Source: Nymphaea colorata | Taxonomy: Eukaryota > Streptophyta > Magnoliopsida > Nymphaeales > Nymphaeaceae | Length of the DNA: 64,000 nucleotides | Direction: 5' to 3' | Assembly: GCF_008831285.2 (NCBI RefSeq) | Contig: NC_045151.1 | Span: forward strand, 2,723,544-2,787,543 | Part shown: in pieces, positions 47,511-60,440 of the stretch | Numbering within the stretch: the stretch's first letter is position 1 | Layout of the letters: each line of letters begins with the position of its first letter | Program-made: the position numbers and the translations under genes | Notes under the pieces: model-generated | The model's database searches: none | The model's input: the letters and a program-made list of their open reading frames with translations, nothing else | What the model was told of the DNA's origin: nothing

Positions 47511-50500
47511 ATGGGTTGCTTCTTCGGTTGCTTCCGGGTCAAGGACAAGCCGAGCGTGCAGCTATTTTCTGGTGCTGTTCCACCGAAGAACAGGGTAAGA
47601 AATTTGGGGTACTTTCGATTATTTCTTGCAACAATCTTTGATATTTAAAGAACTGATTTGTTGGTTGGATTTGTATTGGGATCTTGAAGAAAATGCATAA
47701 TGTGCTCCGATACTTGCTGCATCGTATTGTTGTTTGTGCACTTTTCTTATTCTCGTGTTTCTGTTAGTCTTGTTTCCTGGCGTTCTGTTTTCAAATTAAC
47801 CTTTTCAAAATGACTTTCTCAAGTCGCTGACGCGGGTTTGGACTACTTTTTCTTTCGCTTTCTTGGGCCATCCTGTTAACGGTGAATGTGCTGTTTTAGG
47901 ATCATTTGGTATCTCGAAACCAGCTTGCCAAACTTTTGTATGCTTCTGAACAGCTTGATGCTGATGGATCACCTGTTCCCAGCAAAGGTAGACTACTGAT
48001 CTTAGCAACTTGAGGATTCTGAATTATTTTATGTTCGCTCTATGGCATCTGAACTTTGGTAAATCTTGTTAGGCCAAAAGCCTACCCTTGGCAATCTTGT
48101 CCATATTAACTCACCATCAAGTGGTGTAAGTGGAGATGAAAATGATGATGAGAGGGAGCTGAAAAAGGAGGTTGGTACCTTTCTTTGATGTCTTCAGACA
48201 ATTTACATTCTTACTGTGCCGATTGAAACTTGTTTAAAAAATAACTTTCGTTTTTCAATTTTTACCTCTCTGGGATTGTTCTGTATTCAGTACTATGTTG
48301 CTGGTATAACGAGTCAACTTGGTAACTGCTATAACTAGGTTATTCCCGTGAATAAGCTAGGCAATTGTTTTCTCTGTCTAAAATACATTCCAACTTGGAG
48401 CTAGAGCTAATTTGAAGTCTGCTATTTTAGGCCACAAGAGTGTTTGTGGTAAGTTTCCTCTTGTTATTGTCATCATTTTCGAGATATTATCTTATATTTG
48501 ATTATTTGCCTGAAGTAAGATGTTGGTTCATTTTCTACAGTCTCTCTCTCCCTCTCTGGCTGGACTTTACATTAATGCTTGCAGCATACGGGATCCTACA
48601 ATAGTTATTCCTTTAACTAGGATAAGCATCAAAGAAATTGTTAAACTCTACAGTGACTGATATGTTCTGCTTATACTACGTTGTCTTGTCAAAAGATAAT
48701 ATTTGACCTTTCCCATGTCTGGATAGGTTATATTCATTGTCTATCAACTATCACTTGTCTCCGGTGAAGCACAGGCACTCTCTGCCATCAAACATAAATG
48801 TTTAATTTCTATGTGGAACTCTTTCCCCCCTTTCTCTTGCTGAATTTCTCATCAAATTTATCATATATACACTACTGCAAAATTATACAGCTAGCATCCT
48901 CGATTTTTGTGTATTGTTCTTTGCGGAAATGCTTACTATTTGAGTAGATTGAGTAGACTGAAATCACACATCAATGTCTTTACTGAACTTTGTCACTTTT
49001 TGCAACTTTAGGCACCAAAGCTACTATTTCTTTGCCCCCGACATCTGCCTTTCTGGACATGGATCCAGGACTTTATTGCAAACTCAAAACTTTGACTTTT
49101 AAGTTTTAACATTTTTCTTGTTCCAAGGATGTGATTTCAAGGTGTCACGAAACTAATTCTTGTGGTTTGTATTTGCTGACATTGTATTGCTCTTCTACTT
49201 TTTGTTGAATCCTTAAATGAGAAGGTTAAAAATGACGTTATGAAATAGTCTATCCTAGTAAGTGCCTAGATACTGAGGTTCATGTGGATCCATAGCGTAA
49301 TTTTGAAATTTGATATAAAAGGTCAAATAGTAGAAGTAGGTCCAAAATTACTCTTACAAAGATGACTATGTGGATTGAGTAAATATGGGGAACTATCCGG
49401 ACTATAATGAGCTATGTAATCAACTTGATTGATTGTTCATAAGGTGTCACATCTTTTTTTTTTTTTAAAGGTGAATGACAACTTATACTTTGATTTTGAA
49501 AAAGTATCTTTACGTGTGGCACATTATGAACCATCAACTAAATTGATTGGATGGCTTATAAATTTGTGACCGCCCATAGTTTCACATTTATTTGGTCCAT
49601 GTATTCTATAAACCCACATAATTGTTTGATTGTTATACTTGTTAAGATTTAATTTAAAAGCCTAGCAAAAAATGTAGTTTAATAACTTAATTTGAAAAGC
49701 ATTCTCATAAATATGCTTGCCTCTTGGGTTTTTATAGGCAAAATTTTTTCTCATGTCTTTTTTTGGCAGACATTGTTCTTCTTGAGAAACTTTTGGAAAT
49801 TCCCAGAATAACTGAAAAAGATTCTAAAGTTTTGCTAAAAAGAAACTAAATGAGTAAATGAAAAGAGGATGTAAAAAAATAGAGGCAATTAAATGAGTAA
49901 ATTTTTTTTAACTCAACAAGTACCATGCAGATCGTAAAACAAGTTTAGCAACTAACAAATTAGTCAATAACTCAGCTAACATGGAATGGTAACAGCTAAC
50001 AACTAAATAACCATAAACACTGTAAGTTTGCCATACAATTCGCAGTCATAATGTCTGACTAAGTTATCAATAACACATAAAAACAAAAGATTACATAATG
50101 CCTAACTGAGTTACATAATCCAAAGTTCCATCTTCCAAGGCTTCGACAGCATAGAATCATAGATTACAATGGTTCTTCCTTTTCTGCAAGACTGCAATAA
50201 CAGTCACCAGTTGCCTTTGGAATGTCACAAATGTGGGCGTTCTTTTCAGAAAGCAAAAAAATGGGAAAATAAAGGAACAAAGAAGAACGAAAAAATTGCA
50301 TAATCTTAAAACACACCAAAATGAAAAGAATATATTTTTTTTGGCTTTTCTCAGAAAAATGACCTCTTAATATACTCTTATTTTTTGAGTTGATTTGACA
50401 TATTACTATACATTTTGAATTTTGACAATCGTTTTTTTTTAATTAATGGAGAACTCAGATTTTTGTATTATCTTATATTATTATTATTATTTTGAATTCC

Positions 50501-53500
50501 AAGACTTTCTCAAGAAAAACAAGCATCTGAATTAGTACCAGAAAAAACGTCAGATATGCAAGTCTGGGAATGATAATTGTGACAATGCTTTTATGTGGTC
50601 TTCGAGTTGAGTTTTTAAAAGGATGTTTGTGAACTAAGAAATAGAGTCAAGATGGTATTTGATTCAGTCTTTTACCTTGGTTATATCCACATTGAATCTG
50701 GCCTAGATCTTTTGCTTCATGAATTTTACAAGATCACAACCCTTATATTGACATTTAGATTCATATTATGAATGCACATGTGCTTGTATCCTTGCATCCT
50801 AGTCGTAACATAGTTGCATCAGGCCAAGTGCATATTTGCTGCATCAATTGCACTTGTCTATGGCTATAAGATGGGAAGACAGGAGTTAGGAAAATTACCA
50901 TACAAAAAGTAGAAGCTTTCTAGAAGACAGTAGCAGCTGTTTTTGATTCAAAAGATGAATATTTCTGGAAAGTCCTATTATCATTTATGTCAAATCTCTG
51001 GTCTCTCACTGTTGGCACCTTTTTCCTACTGCATCTATTGAACATATAAAAACGTGTATGGTAATGCTATCTGACATGGTCTACCCTCTACTGTCTAGCT
51101 GAACTGTTTCAAGTCTATCTCATATCCATTTTAATGCTGGTTGCTATGACTTCTATTGCGGGCGAGATTAAGTGCCCAGAAGTAATAACCTTGTGATGAA
51201 GCTGTTTCTTTCTGCTACTTTCTTTGCTAGTTCTAGTCCTGACAGGAAATGCTACTAATGATGTTGACAATGTAACTAGAACATTTTTGTGTATATGCAG
51301 AGTTGTCAGTCATTCATGACCACTATGAATTTAATCTCAATAGATTGTCCTTATGTCTATGATTTCGTGCATCTGTGCTGAAATCATAGTTATCCTCTTT
51401 TATGTTTGTGCAAAAGCGTGAAAGTTTTTCCTTAGATCATGTTTCATGATTCTGGGATTTTGAATTCTACATATATTTGAAATGAGCTTAAGGCTTTAAT
51501 GATTAAGCAATCTTTTGTCCCAAATGCAGTTTAAGCACATGTCCGTTTTGACTGCCCAAAACTATTGACTCAAATTTGAGTTTTATTGATGCTGACCCCA
51601 GGACTTTATCCCCTTGGCTATGCAACCATTGTAGCTAATGTATCCTTTGCATTTTCTTCTCTTAATTGAGAAATTAAGCATCAATTGTTTTATGATTTTT
51701 ATCCAACTCTTAATAGGTCAAATTGCTGAAGTCATGGGGAACATTGCTAAGTACGCCGGCAGAACTTCATAAAGCAACCAAGCCAGTCAAGAGGTCAACT
51801 ATTGCTGACCCAGATGCATCCCCTGAAACCTATTCCTCTCCTGCCCCTTCTAGTGGGAAAGTTGAACGAGGCAAAAAGGAGGGTCTTGTGTCAACTTCAC
51901 CAGAAAATCTACATGAAGGATCCAGAAAACCACAAGCTCATGAAAATCTATCTTTTGGGACTCATGCTTCACAAAGGTAGCCTTCTTGTTTTCTTGTGTA
52001 AGAATGTTATATCCCTCAGATATGTGAGACTGTCAAGCTGCACCATGACTAAATGGATCCCTGCGGCATTAAGTTGACTGAGTATGATGAATATTGGGAT
52101 AGCTTTCCTGGGATTTACTGTCTGTATGATCAGAGGATGCCTTTGGTCAATGTGAAAAATGAAAATATGCATCTCTTAGGTGTGAAACTGAGATCATCTT
52201 ATGAACACTGGATCTTTGTGTGAAGCTGCTGTTAGATCAGTTCCTCAATAGATCTTTGCTTCTCAAATGTACTCTTATTTTTTTGACCTTTCATATCACT
52301 AATAAGAATTCTATGAAGCTCAACCATTAGAACTAGAAGCTGTTGCTACTTTCTATAATCGATCCTTTGAGTTCTATGCCTTTATATTTGATAGTCTGTA
52401 CAAGTCAAGCATGGAAATCAGGTTTCAGTTTCAGTTGCTACTCTAATTACCAACCTTAAAGTTCCCTGCCCTTGTTGTTCTCAAGCAGCTCAACTTATGT
52501 ATCTTTACTATTTGGTTACCTCTTCCCCAAATTTGGTGCTAGAGCGTAAAAAGGCTTGAACTGCTTGGCACCTGGTATTTGTCAGCAGCCTCTGCAAAGG
52601 AACAAGTAGCGAATGCTAATCATACTGTTAATAGACTTGGGTCTGTTTCCAATAATTGGTTGCCATAAATTTTTAAGGAAGCCGTCCTTAATCATCGACT
52701 TTTCCTATGTCACTAGGATTTGCATCTGTTACAGTGTTATTTTGTTCAATGTTCTAACTTCTAATCATTTGTTTGGTTCTCTGAAATTATAGGTCAGAGA
52801 GACTGAACAAAGCTGGAGTAGTTGATTGTCATGGTGAAGATCAAAGACTACAACAACCAAAGGATGTTTTTGTTTCTTCTGAAGTTCTGATCAAAGATTC
52901 AAAGAACAATGCAGACACTTTACTTTCAAATAGTTTCAGGCATCCAGTGGAAGCTGACCATGGAAAAAAGTTTGTCCATTTTGAATGCACTGCAAAACAA
53001 TCTGCTGATCAATTGGAAAAAAGGTTTGGCGCTGCTGTTATTGAAGACAAGGAAAGCCTACGGGGAGCAAAAATGTCACCTTATCCAACTCCATTAAAAC
53101 TAACACATGAAATGCAAACTCCAGGGACTGTCTATACACATCCACAAAATTGTGTAAATGGCAAGAATCCTCGGATCAGATCACAATATGTTCATCCAGT
53201 TGCTAGGCCTGTTGAGAATTCAACTCAATGGAAAGCACTTAAGGTTGGTGTAGGAAGTCTTATGAGTTACCCTGAAGAGTTTTCACCAAAGGATGGTGTA
53301 GCTAGTCCTGAAAGAATGCCTGGCAGATACTGGATCCCTGTTTTGGAATCTTGTGGATCATCTGATGATGCTGTTAGTGGTAAGGTTTCAGATGAAACTG
53401 TTTCTGTTGATTCAAGTTTAACAGATTGGTTGAAGCCAGCATATTCCAAAGACCCAATAAGTAGAAATGCTACAACGAATTCTAATGGCAGCAAGACTTC

Positions 53501-54653
53501 TGATGTAGACCGGCCTATTATTGGTTTGGTTGCTGCACATTGGAATGATGAGCAGATGAGTGTTTCACCAAAATGCTGGGATGGCAATGGAATACCGAAT
53601 TCAACTAGCAAGTACAAGGAGGTACCCTCTCTTTCTCTCTCTCTTTCTCGGCATTCTTTTGATGTTGATCTTGGTATTCTTCTGGTAATAATCTACTATG
53701 AGCATTTTGAGAACCTATTCTTTTCCAGGATCAGAAAGTAAGCTGGCATGCGACTCCTTTTGAGGAAAGGCTAGAGAAGGCACTATCTGAAGAGAAGTTC
53801 TATCCTCAGAGGTATTTAATTGTTACTCCTCCGCGGACTGTTTTACTGCTTGACAAATCTGTTCGAATAACATAAGGGCTGAAACTACAAACTAGCTATG
53901 CATGTTGTTCACTTTCAGCTTACAATATTCATTGATGGATCTTGTCCATTTTGAACCAAGTGAATGAAACAAAAACAATCAGTTGATTTGAAGAAGTGGG
54001 AGATAAAGATACTTTATAGAGTATAAGTTAAAATTTTTCATAAGTTTTTCGTATAGAATTGAGGCCTGGTCATCTAGTCTTCCTGATTGGAGTGTGTTGC
54101 ATGATAAACCTCCGTCCTCTATGTATTTTTGCCAAATAGGTTGTTCTTGCCTATGTGAATTACTATTGAGATGTTGCTGACATTCTTGTATTTGATGATC
54201 CTGTGTATATTTTTCTGACCTAGCAAATTCTAATTTTTTAATCAAATATTTCTCATGAAGCGGAATCTTTCCAAATTTATGTTGAAGATGTGGGATATTT
54301 TCAAAGGAATTTATAACATAAATAAAAAATTTTCTGTGTAGGTAGGTGAATCTTCCAAATTTATGTTGAAAATGTGAGATGTTTCCAAGGGAACTTGATA
54401 TGCGAACCTCGTTTCTTTTATTTTCTACGTGCATGTTGATCTCTTAAATGAAAATATCTTTGTTTTCCGTAACATGTTTCTAATTGATGCAAATTTCAGT
54501 ACATTTCACCACATATGCATTGCTTGGGATATGGTTTGGTGCTTCTTTTTGTTATGATGTGCCAATAATAGCTTAAATATCTATGCAGTTTTAAGAAGTC
54601 TTGTTTACTCTCTCTGGCCTCAAATGCACATTATCTAGGAAGTAGGAACGTAC

Positions 54654-54702
<49 letters not shown>

Positions 54703-55210
54703 TTCCTCTCAAAAGAAGTGTGGGGGCATTCAGGAAGAGTAGAAGGTCTATTTCATTTTTTGTTTCCCTGTGGACAAATTTTATTGTCCGACTCAAGTTA
54801 ATTTGGGTGATTACCTGGGATACCAACCTATAGCTTTAGGGCAATAATGACTTAAATTTTAGTGTGAAAATGAATTAAAAATTATCGTGGGTGCTTGAAA
54901 ATTACTCGTTTTGATGCCATTTTTTTTACACTATTGCACTTTTACCTCTCTGACTTTCCATGCCTATGCTATGAAGTGGTGCATCACTTACATATTTAAT
55001 GCTAAAAACTCCAAAACATTAATTAGATCCACTTGCATATGTCAATAGTGGGCTCAAAGCAAACAATGGGCAGGCTTCCTAAACATTTGTATGCACGTTA
55101 CACCTAACATGCAACTTAATCTTATTTGTTCGATTGTTGATTTGATTGACAGGGGGTATCTTTTTGACGTCGATGAGAATGAATGTGACACTGCGGCATC
55201 CAGATGCTAG
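47511..55210 (+). CDS. JASON-like protein, seven coding exons, complete
   Basis: Exons 47511-47594, 47900-47987, 48073-48170, 51717-51976, 52793-53621, 53729-53811 and 55153-55210 all have GT-AG borders and join in frame to 1500 bp (499 residues plus TAG). The N-terminus MGCFFGCFRVKDKPS and the near-C-terminal PFEERLEKALSEE are hallmarks of the plant JASON family. The middle is long, polar and probably disordered. An acidic DENDDERELKKEVKLLKSWG segment spans the exon 3-4 join and matches the family's conserved helix. The second residue is Gly and Cys follows, so N-terminal lipidation and membrane attachment is possible. In Arabidopsis JASON is needed for normal spindle or organelle-band arrangement in male meiosis II, its loss giving unreduced pollen. 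That role is inferred here by family only. Intron 3 is 3.5 kb and intron 6 is 1.3 kb. Confidence 0.9.
48171..51716. other. Large intron 3 of the JASON-like gene
   Basis: The 3.5-kb intron is AT-rich with many T-runs (49450-49470, 50330-50345). The CT-rich patch at 48540-48560 and the region 49250-50500 look like old transposon-derived DNA, but I could not define ends or coding remains. No nested gene is seen. Confidence 0.6.
54657..54700. repeat. (GA)n microsatellite in intron 6 of the JASON-like gene
   Basis: About 22 uninterrupted GA units. On the transcript this is a long purine run within intron 6 (53812-55152). Confidence 0.95.
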
Positions 55211-55400
55211 AAGCATTGGTCTCCCGTTTTAATATTTTGTTTTGCTCCTCTATGATTGGAAGTCACAAGTTTGTGGCATACGAGAGCGGCTATGGTTGTA
55301 CAAATGAACCTTTGACAATATAAGGGTGTAAATGTATCTGTTACTGCTTAGAGGGCTTTCTGGGATACCATATAAATAAATCTTTTTTGTGCAACTCTTA
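55211..55400 (+). other. 3' UTR and polyadenylation region of the JASON-like gene
   Basis: It follows the TAG at 55208-55210. A TATAAATAAATC polyadenylation-type signal lies at about 55371-55382, followed by T-rich DNA. The exact cleavage site is not determinable. Confidence 0.5.
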
Positions 55401-55966
55401 CGTCCTTGTGTCTTTCTGTTGCAATTTTCTGTTCCCTTTACTGTCTAGGACTCCTGACGGTTGCAATATATTTTGTGAACACAGAAACTGTGGACCTGAA
55501 CCCAATGCCAAGAGATTTTGCTCATTCTAACATTACTTGGGTTAAGTTGATAGGAAGACATATTCATGCTAGGCACAAAAGGGTAGGGTTCTTAACAATG
55601 CTAATAACTTAGTGCCTTGGAAGTTTTCACAGTTTACTAGAAAATGACTCGTCCGCACAGAAGGGCTACACAATGTAAGATCAGGTGTAAAAGATCTGTG
55701 ACTAATTAATAAATTAGCCTAGTTGGAGAAAAAAGAGACATTACATTGGGCAACCGACCTATGCCTTGATTTTAATGAAGATCTTGGAATTCCTATTCAG
55801 TGTGAAGAAAAGACCAGTCGACATTTAGCAATTGCAACTTTTTCCACAATTTCAATAGTTGCAAGTCGTCTCACAAAATGCGTCCAATTCTCCTCATGAA
55901 ACCTCTCAACCAAATTAAGCCTCACCAGACTCTCGCTCGACCGATCCACTTGTAAACCTAGACCAA
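55401..55966. other. Spacer
   Basis: No gene or defined repeat is seen. The 68-residue frame at 55406-55612 has no family match that I recognise and no splice or promoter support. Confidence 0.5.
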
Positions 55967-56146
55967 CCGAACCGACCACCATCACCGTCCATCTCAATGC
56001 CCCTACTAAACTCGACCCCGCTTTCAGTGGTGGAGCTAGAAATTTTTTTTGAAGGTCCGAACCCACCACCATCACCGTCCATCTCAATGCCCCTACTAGA
56101 CTCGACCTCGCCTCAGTGGTGGAGCCAGAAAAAAATTCCGAGGGAC
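55967..56146. repeat. 90-bp tandem duplication with retroelement-like wording
   Basis: Copy 1 (55967-56056) and copy 2 (56057-56146) share CACCACCATCACCGTCCATC, AATGCCCCTACTA and TCAGTGGTGGAGC(T/C)AGAA. The GTGGTGGAGCCAG phrase is common next to plant retrotransposon remnants. The Copia RT scrap at 56365 follows closely. Confidence 0.85.
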
Positions 56147-56364
56147 TCGGTCACAGATTTTGATTTCCAAAGGGGCTCTATGTATATGATTACTCGGTCA
56201 ATAATCTTAAGCCCACAACCTACTTGATCACCATAACCTCTACCAAAATTCATGAACCCACAAGGTACAAGGAAGGAGCGGAGACAAAGTTATGGACAAG
56301 GGTCACTGCCAATTGAATGGAAAAAAAAAAAAAAAAAAATTCTCTGGCTCTTCTTCTCCTAATA

Positions 56365-56495
56365 CGTGGACGACATTCTTATCACCGGCCAATTCCCATG
56401 AGGCATACAAAAATATCATTGACCGGTTGAAGAAAATGTTTCAAATAAGGATCTTCGCCGACTTTTTTACTTTCTTGAAATAGAAGTTATTTACA
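56365..56495 (+). pseudogene. Copia reverse-transcriptase scrap
   Basis: The plus strand reads YVDDILITGQFP then a stop. After a frame change come IDRLKKMFQIRIFADF and FLEIEV, equivalent to the Copia RT sequence from the YVDD active site through FLGIEV. It is only about 130 bp with at least one stop and one frameshift. A poly-A run (56321-56339) precedes it. Confidence 0.7.
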
Positions 56496-56859
56496 AAGCA
56501 ATTCAAGAAAAAACACCGCCAGAACTTGTCATTTACAAAAAAGAGATCTGTCAATTATTTCCATTACAAAATAAACTATACAATAAGCATTAACCTTTCT
56601 TTCGGACCTTAATTGCTTGTAAATGCCAAAGTTAAAAGGGATGTTGTACAATCTCCATTGCAGAGGGGCTCCCTTTCTTCTAATTTCTCTGCAAATTTAG
56701 CAGAGCACTAACGGGTAATTTATTTATTTTTTTCTTAAAATGTGTAATTTAACGTGTAATTTATTTTAGCACCAACTGGAATTGGCAAAGAAAGATTAGT
56801 CATGTGGGCCTTCACAAATAACCAAGCTTGGAAAACAACCTCCACTTTAAACTAAGGAT

Positions 56860-57274
56860 TAGGGTTGTCAATGAATCAGATTGGATCGGATATACCTTCA
56901 ATCATATCATCGCTTTTTCAGGTGTTCACATATTTGGATATCAATTATTCAAATGCAAATAAAGAAAAGTCGTATCCAAATCTGAATCTGAAATGCGATC
57001 AAAATCTGATTTTTATATTTATATTCAAATCCGAATCCGAATTTTTAACCAAATTTTGTCAATTTTCAAAGCGTAAGAATACGAGACATAGGATATTTGT
57101 CTAAAAATAAATCGGATCTGATATTTATGTATAATCGAATCCGATCAGATGTTATTTCTTAAATCTGAATCCGATCCCATTTCTTAATTGGATATTATTT
57201 TTTTTTTCATATCCATTTTTTTCGGATTGATTCAGTCATATATCTAATTCAAATCGGATATATTGACATCCCTA
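56860..57274. mobile_element. hAT-like MITE with TAGGG(T/A)TGTCAAT ends
   Basis: The left end TAGGGTTGTCAAT (56860-56872) is the reverse complement, with one mismatch, of the right end ATTGACATCCCTA (57262-57274). The 415-bp interior is filled with GGATCGGATA, AAATCCGAATCCGAA and AATCGGATAT-type repeats in both orientations, as in hAT MITEs of many plants. The flanking 8-mers (CTAAGGAT and AAAAATTG) do not match, so the target duplication has decayed or one end is rearranged. No coding capacity. Confidence 0.7.
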
Positions 57275-58100
57275 AAAAATTGTAGCCAGACCTGAATCAC
57301 CGACGACTAGAGGGCCAAAGGTAAGATTAATCTACAAATGAGAAAGAGAAGCAGCTTCTTGAAATATAAATTAGAACTAATTTCACGTGCAAATGGCATG
57401 GAACATCAACAAGGAACATATCGTGTAAATATCTTGCATAATATTTCACCACGAATAGGCCATCAGGAGTTGTAAACTAGTACTTAACGGGGATCCATTC
57501 TTGGAGTATGAGAGATAGAATTGCATGCATCAACAACGCCAACGTGCCATCATGGAACTGTGTCATGACCACGTAGAATGTTATGCCGCATGTCCAGTTC
57601 CTCATTCATGTGAACGATGCATGGTGGCCATGCATTGCATCTCATTTCGTTCACAATTAAATATATTTCATTTTAGATACATATATTTTACTTAATGCAA
57701 AGTAGTTAGGCTTTTACATATGCATTCACATGTCAAGTTTGGGTAAGGACAAGTCTGTCATTTTGATTTAATAGTTTTCACTTGTTGTGTTTAATAGAGG
57801 TAGTGTGTGCATGTGTGAGTTTTTATTGTCTATTGTAATAACCATGTTTACCTTTTATTCAAGTTAAAGACAGGTTTGGTGGTTCAATTTTCGTGAGGTT
57901 GAAGCCCTGAATCAAGTCCTTGAGCTAAAGAGTAGTTAGGATTAGGCTAAATTTTGTTGATTTCTTTGTGCAACCTTGGATTGAATGTCAATGTGATAAA
58001 CATATTGATTATCGCATCTCCATCGGCCTCTGAAAATGATTTTTTTTTTCTTCCTTCTTTCTTTCTTCTTCTCTTTTTTCTTGACACTATTTGTTCATCT
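57275..58100. other. Intergenic spacer
   Basis: No gene is seen. There is a T/C-rich tract at 58038-58100. Confidence 0.5.
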
Positions 58101-58560
58101 TTTTTCTTGGAATACATGGAAGGTGGGGTGGGATCAGATTCGACTCTGGACATCAGGCCCGGGCCATTTGCAGCGACTCAATACTCAATAGAGAAAGGGT
58201 GCAGTTGTAAATGTGCGTTTGCCTTTTTAAGTAACAGAGTCAGCCCCGGCGCGACAATTGGGGGAGGCCAGAGAGACTCCAGGAGTCGGGAGGAGGAGGG
58301 GGGGAAGAGAAAACCCTTGAAGCGTCTGCGTGTAGACGAAATCCAACTCCCGAGTTACCAACGGTGAAGGGTTCATAGTTTTCAATCTGAATGGGTGCTC
58401 GGGTCCTCCTCTTCACAGTTCACCCTCCTCCTCGTCAAATCTCTGGTCTCTCCCTGGCCTCATGATGGAAGCGCGATTGGTGGATTCTGTCTTCCTCGCT
58501 CTGAAGGCCCTTTTCCCCCTAAGTTGCTTCTTTTCTTTGTTTAGGCGTTTTCGTTTTGGT
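58101..58560 (+). promoter_or_regulatory. Orphan promoter or leader-like CG-rich block
   Basis: A sharp CG-rich island lies in AT-rich DNA: GGCCCGGGCC (58157), CCCCGGCGCG (58245), GGGAGGAGGAGGGGGGG (58287), then a leader-like CT-rich run with CCTCCTCCTCG (58425). An ATGATGGAAGCGCG at 58463 opens a 53-residue frame of hydrophobic character with no known family. It looks like the promoter and first exon of a gene, but no coding body follows before the GST gene. Confidence 0.35.
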
Positions 58561-60220
58561 GATTCATTAAGTTGGTCGTCTCTTTCTGTACCCTTTCTTG
58601 GATGGTCTTGGATAAGAAACTGAAGCTTTTTGAATCTGTTTCATACGGTTTTCTGTTTGTTAATCTGTGGAATCATTGGGAGCGTCGTTCCGGTACTCCG
58701 GATGGGTGGTCTATCTGATCTCGTTTAGTGATTTCTGATTCAGAACTACAAGTTGTCTTTATTATTAACCATGGTGGTGGTCATTTTGATTGCTCCTTTA
58801 TGGAGTTTGCATCTGCTTTTGTGATTTGTGCCTATCATTTCCTTCATTTCGAAGTTTTGATGTGGGAAAATTAGTCAAGGAGTTTAAAATATGATTTTCT
58901 TTGTTTTCTCTCTGTGGACTCAATGAGGGATTTGCCATTCGATGTGGTGCGGCTGCTTCCCAGAGGCCCTTTGTTCTTTCATTTTCTTGATCAGAAGCAG
59001 ATACCTTCGATGAACATTCTGATTTTATAGACTCCGCAATTTCTTTTGGAGATGATTGAAATTTAATTAAAATTTTCTTGTTGATGATCTCTATTTCACG
59101 ACTTGAATAGAATTGTACTGGTTTTCTTCGAGATAAGCTGCCTTCCCACTTCTTCTTTCATGTGAAGGTGTTACGGTTCCCAAATTGCCTTAGATTCATT
59201 TCTCTTGGACCCCAAGCTTTTGCTTATACCTGACAATAACAATCTTCTTGAGAACCTTTCCTTTTCCCCAGTGTGTGGGGTGGTTTGTGGAAAAAAAAAA
59301 AAAAACATGAACATCTTTCTCTTCCTCCTCTGTCGAAAATGTGTTCGACTTACCTGAATTCTCCTTAGAAGCAGTTGCAGAACATTACCGTAAGTGGATT
59401 TGGGCTAGAACTGTCGCAAAGGGTGATTTCTAAGTAAACAATGCCTGATTGATGGACAGCCATCTATGCGAATCCCACCGAGCCGACAGGTCAATCTTTT
59501 TAAGCACCACAAGTAATTTCCTTTTGGCATTTCAAACTGCAGATGGCAAATGATGATTTGCTGTCCAAGCTAAGCATAGAATCTTCCAAGTCTAAGATTT
59601 CGAAGTGTCCTTGAGAAGCATGCTAATTTATAATACTTGTTTAAAGATTCTATCTGCCACTTAAAAAACTTTCTTCAACCTGTGATACAGTTGACAGCTT
59701 TTACCTAGTATTGATGGCGGATATCTTGTACATCCTTGAGAACCTTCGCCGTTGTCTTCCACGCTTAAAGGGCGTTTAGTTGTCTTGAATTTTAAATTAA
59801 AATGTCTGATCTAAAAGGGGCTTGTCTCAAAATCGATGGTTGTTACAAATTGTGGATTTGAACATAATGGATTTTAAGGTCACCATCATGTCTTAAAATT
59901 TATGCATCTCAAGTCAGGGATAGGGGACTGCAAAATGTACCTTGCATCTGTCAAACATGACATTTTAAATATTTATTAGAAATCAATGATGTAAAATCCG
60001 CGGATTGAAGATGTTAGATCTCCTTGGATGTTAATCTGAGATTGTAAGGGCATAAACACACCCTCGGGGATGCGATATCTACTTTCAAAGGTGCGATGTT
60101 TATGAAGAGGAGGGAGAAGACCAATGAAAATCTGCAAGTTGGAAAGATGGGAGAAACCCCAATGGTAGCAAAAGAACGAGATGAATGGGCCTTCACTCTT
60201 AGAATTTTAGACTGTTAGCA
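58561..60220 (+). other. Spacer with one exon-like start
   Basis: TTTCAAACTGCAG|ATGGCAAATG at 59541-59552 looks like an acceptor followed by a start. It opens a 23-residue frame (MANDDLLSKLSIESSK and onward) ending in TGA at 59612-59614. With the orphan leader at 58101-58560 it may be the remains of a gene with a 5' UTR intron whose coding part has been lost or frameshifted. Otherwise nothing recognisable is seen. Confidence 0.25.
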
Positions 60221-60440
60221 AGGCGACCATAGATATGACAGCTTCAACTAGCTGGCCATGAGATCAAAGTAAGTGTTTTACATTGTGCGGAGGCGACATT
60301 AGATATGACAGCTTCAATTAGCCGGGCATGAGATCAAAGGGAGTGTTTTACATTGCTGGGGAGGCGACCATAGACGTGGCAACTTGAAACAGCTAGCCAG
60401 AAGTTCACAGGGAGAATCCTAGACTACAAGGGAGGCGTAA
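60221..60440. repeat. 70-71 bp tandem repeat, three copies plus a start
   Basis: AGGCGACCAT or AGGCGACATT begins copies at 60221, 60291 and 60362, and a short fourth start (AGGCGTAAAC) is at 60433. Copies 1 and 2 share GATATGACAGCTTCAA, CATGAGATCAAAG and GTGTTTTACATTG; copy 3 is more diverged. Confidence 0.85.

Noticed and set aside
58038..58100. T/C-rich tract as a retrotransposon polypurine or LINE tail on the minus strand
   Set aside because: No adjacent retroelement coding sequence, LTR start or target duplication was found.
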